This document shows positions 5,251 through 5,610 of a stretch of 5,610 nt of DNA, piece by piece. The translations under genes were made by a program, and so were the position numbers. The notes beneath the pieces were generated by a model, which was not told where the DNA came from, did no database searches, and saw nothing but the letters and a program-made list of their open reading frames with translations. This stretch comes from Chloroflexota bacterium. Lineage in GTDB: Bacteria > Chloroflexota > Anaerolineae > Promineifilales > Promineifilaceae. The stretch lies in contig QQUD01000094.1 of the NCBI GenBank assembly GCA_008501785.1, positions 1 through 5,610 on the forward strand. The letters are read 5' to 3'. Numbering within the stretch: the stretch's first letter is position 1; each line of letters starts with the position of its first letter.

Positions 5251-5610
5251 ATGGAAAAAGAATTACCGACGACAACCGATTTTTTCTGCACAGATGTTTC
5301 GACTGATTTGGATGAACCGCAAATCGGCACGGCCGTTTTCGCCAAAACCTGGTTCATCCTCGAAGTGCGTGGGGCGTGGCGACCCAAAGCACCGGCCGAT
5401 AATGATTTGCCGCCGCGTGTGCAGGATTGGTTGAATGCGCAGGTGGGTGCAGTGGAAAACGGCCGTATTCAATTCATCCGTCGCAACAAAGTGACAGAGT
5501 CGCTTGCTTTTTATATTGCAGATGGTAGTGAACAGAATTCGAGGCTGTATCGGTTTGCGTTGGATTCGTATGAGGCGTTGTTGGAGGTGGATGTAACGGC
5601 CGTTCTCGCC
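5251..5610 (+). CDS. Sucrase/ferredoxin-like protein, 3'-truncated by window edge
   Basis: An open frame of 120 residues from ATG 5251 to the window edge without a stop. The N-terminus matches the sucrase/ferredoxin-like family (related to yeast Apd1 and Aim32, thioredoxin-fold proteins that carry a [2Fe-2S] cluster in their C-terminal domain). Visible signs are FFCTDVS with Cys13, the EPQIGTAVFAKTWFILEVRGAW segment (23-44) corresponding to the family's GTA...W-LLE-pGpWG pattern, and IQFIRR (70-75). The iron-sulfur ligands would lie beyond the window, so cluster binding cannot be verified and the physiological role is unknown. The start is fixed by a TAA in the same frame at 5242-5244 and no other ATG between; the ribosome site is weak. 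It begins 14 bases after the membrane-protein gene, so the two could be co-transcribed. Three ACGGCCGT palindromes lie within it. Confidence 0.72.
   Translation, partial: MEKELPTTTDFFCTDVSTDLDEPQIGTAVFAKTWFILEVRGAWRPKAPADNDLPPRVQDWLNAQVGAVENGRIQFIRRNKVTESLAFYIADGSEQNSRLYRFALDSYEALLEVDVTAVLA
5329..5336. repeat. ACGGCCGT palindrome, copy 4
   Basis: Nine of ten bases of AACGGCCGTT (C at the first position). Read as Thr-Ala-Val in the GTAV motif of the sucrase/ferredoxin-like gene. Confidence 0.55.
5459..5466. repeat. ACGGCCGT palindrome, copy 5
   Basis: Here the palindrome is read in a different frame, as Asn-Gly-Arg (5458-5466), showing that the DNA word rather than a peptide is what recurs. 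Confidence 0.6.
5596..5603. repeat. ACGGCCGT palindrome, copy 6
   Basis: Full AACGGCCGTT at 5595-5604, read as Thr-Ala-Val. It is the third copy within 275 bases. Confidence 0.6.

Overview
The window is bacterial DNA with five complete protein genes and two that run off the edges. Two of the genes belong to tetrapyrrole (heme) synthesis by the C5 (glutamate) route. The moderate GC content, tight gene spacing, hairpin-rich spacers and the style of HemE, HemL and the sucrase/ferredoxin-like protein suggest an environmental, possibly filamentous, member of the Chloroflexota. That placement is an inference from general resemblance and is held loosely.

Layout: hemE (uroporphyrinogen decarboxylase, + strand) lacks its N-terminus at the left edge. 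A vapBC-type toxin-antitoxin pair follows on the opposite strand. The + strand resumes with complete hemL (glutamate-1-semialdehyde aminomutase). vapBC is therefore lodged between two heme genes and shares a spacer of about 104 bp with hemL, which holds a perfect 10-bp inverted repeat that looks like the antitoxin operator. Facing hemL on the - strand is a DegT/DnrJ/EryC1/StrS-type PLP aminotransferase. Diverging from it on the + strand is an AT-rich gene for a small single-pass membrane protein of unknown function. Fourteen bases after that begins a sucrase/ferredoxin-like gene, cut by the right edge.

The spacers are rich in palindromic repeats. A GTCATTTCGA...TCGAAATGAC repeat lies between hemE and vapC and has a U-tract facing vapBC. 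Three copies of a roughly 65-72 bp repeat with GGGCGGGATA-type arms lie between hemL and the aminotransferase (two copies) and upstream of the aminotransferase (one copy). In addition, the 8-base palindrome ACGGCCGT occurs six times inside coding sequence, far above chance for 5.6 kb, which recalls the highly iterated palindromes (HIP1) of cyanobacteria.

HemE and HemL act in one pathway: HemL makes 5-aminolevulinate and HemE converts uroporphyrinogen III to coproporphyrinogen III. The other genes have no evident link to heme. I see no clear new multi-gene system. The repeat families and the hem/vap arrangement are the parts most worth a second look.
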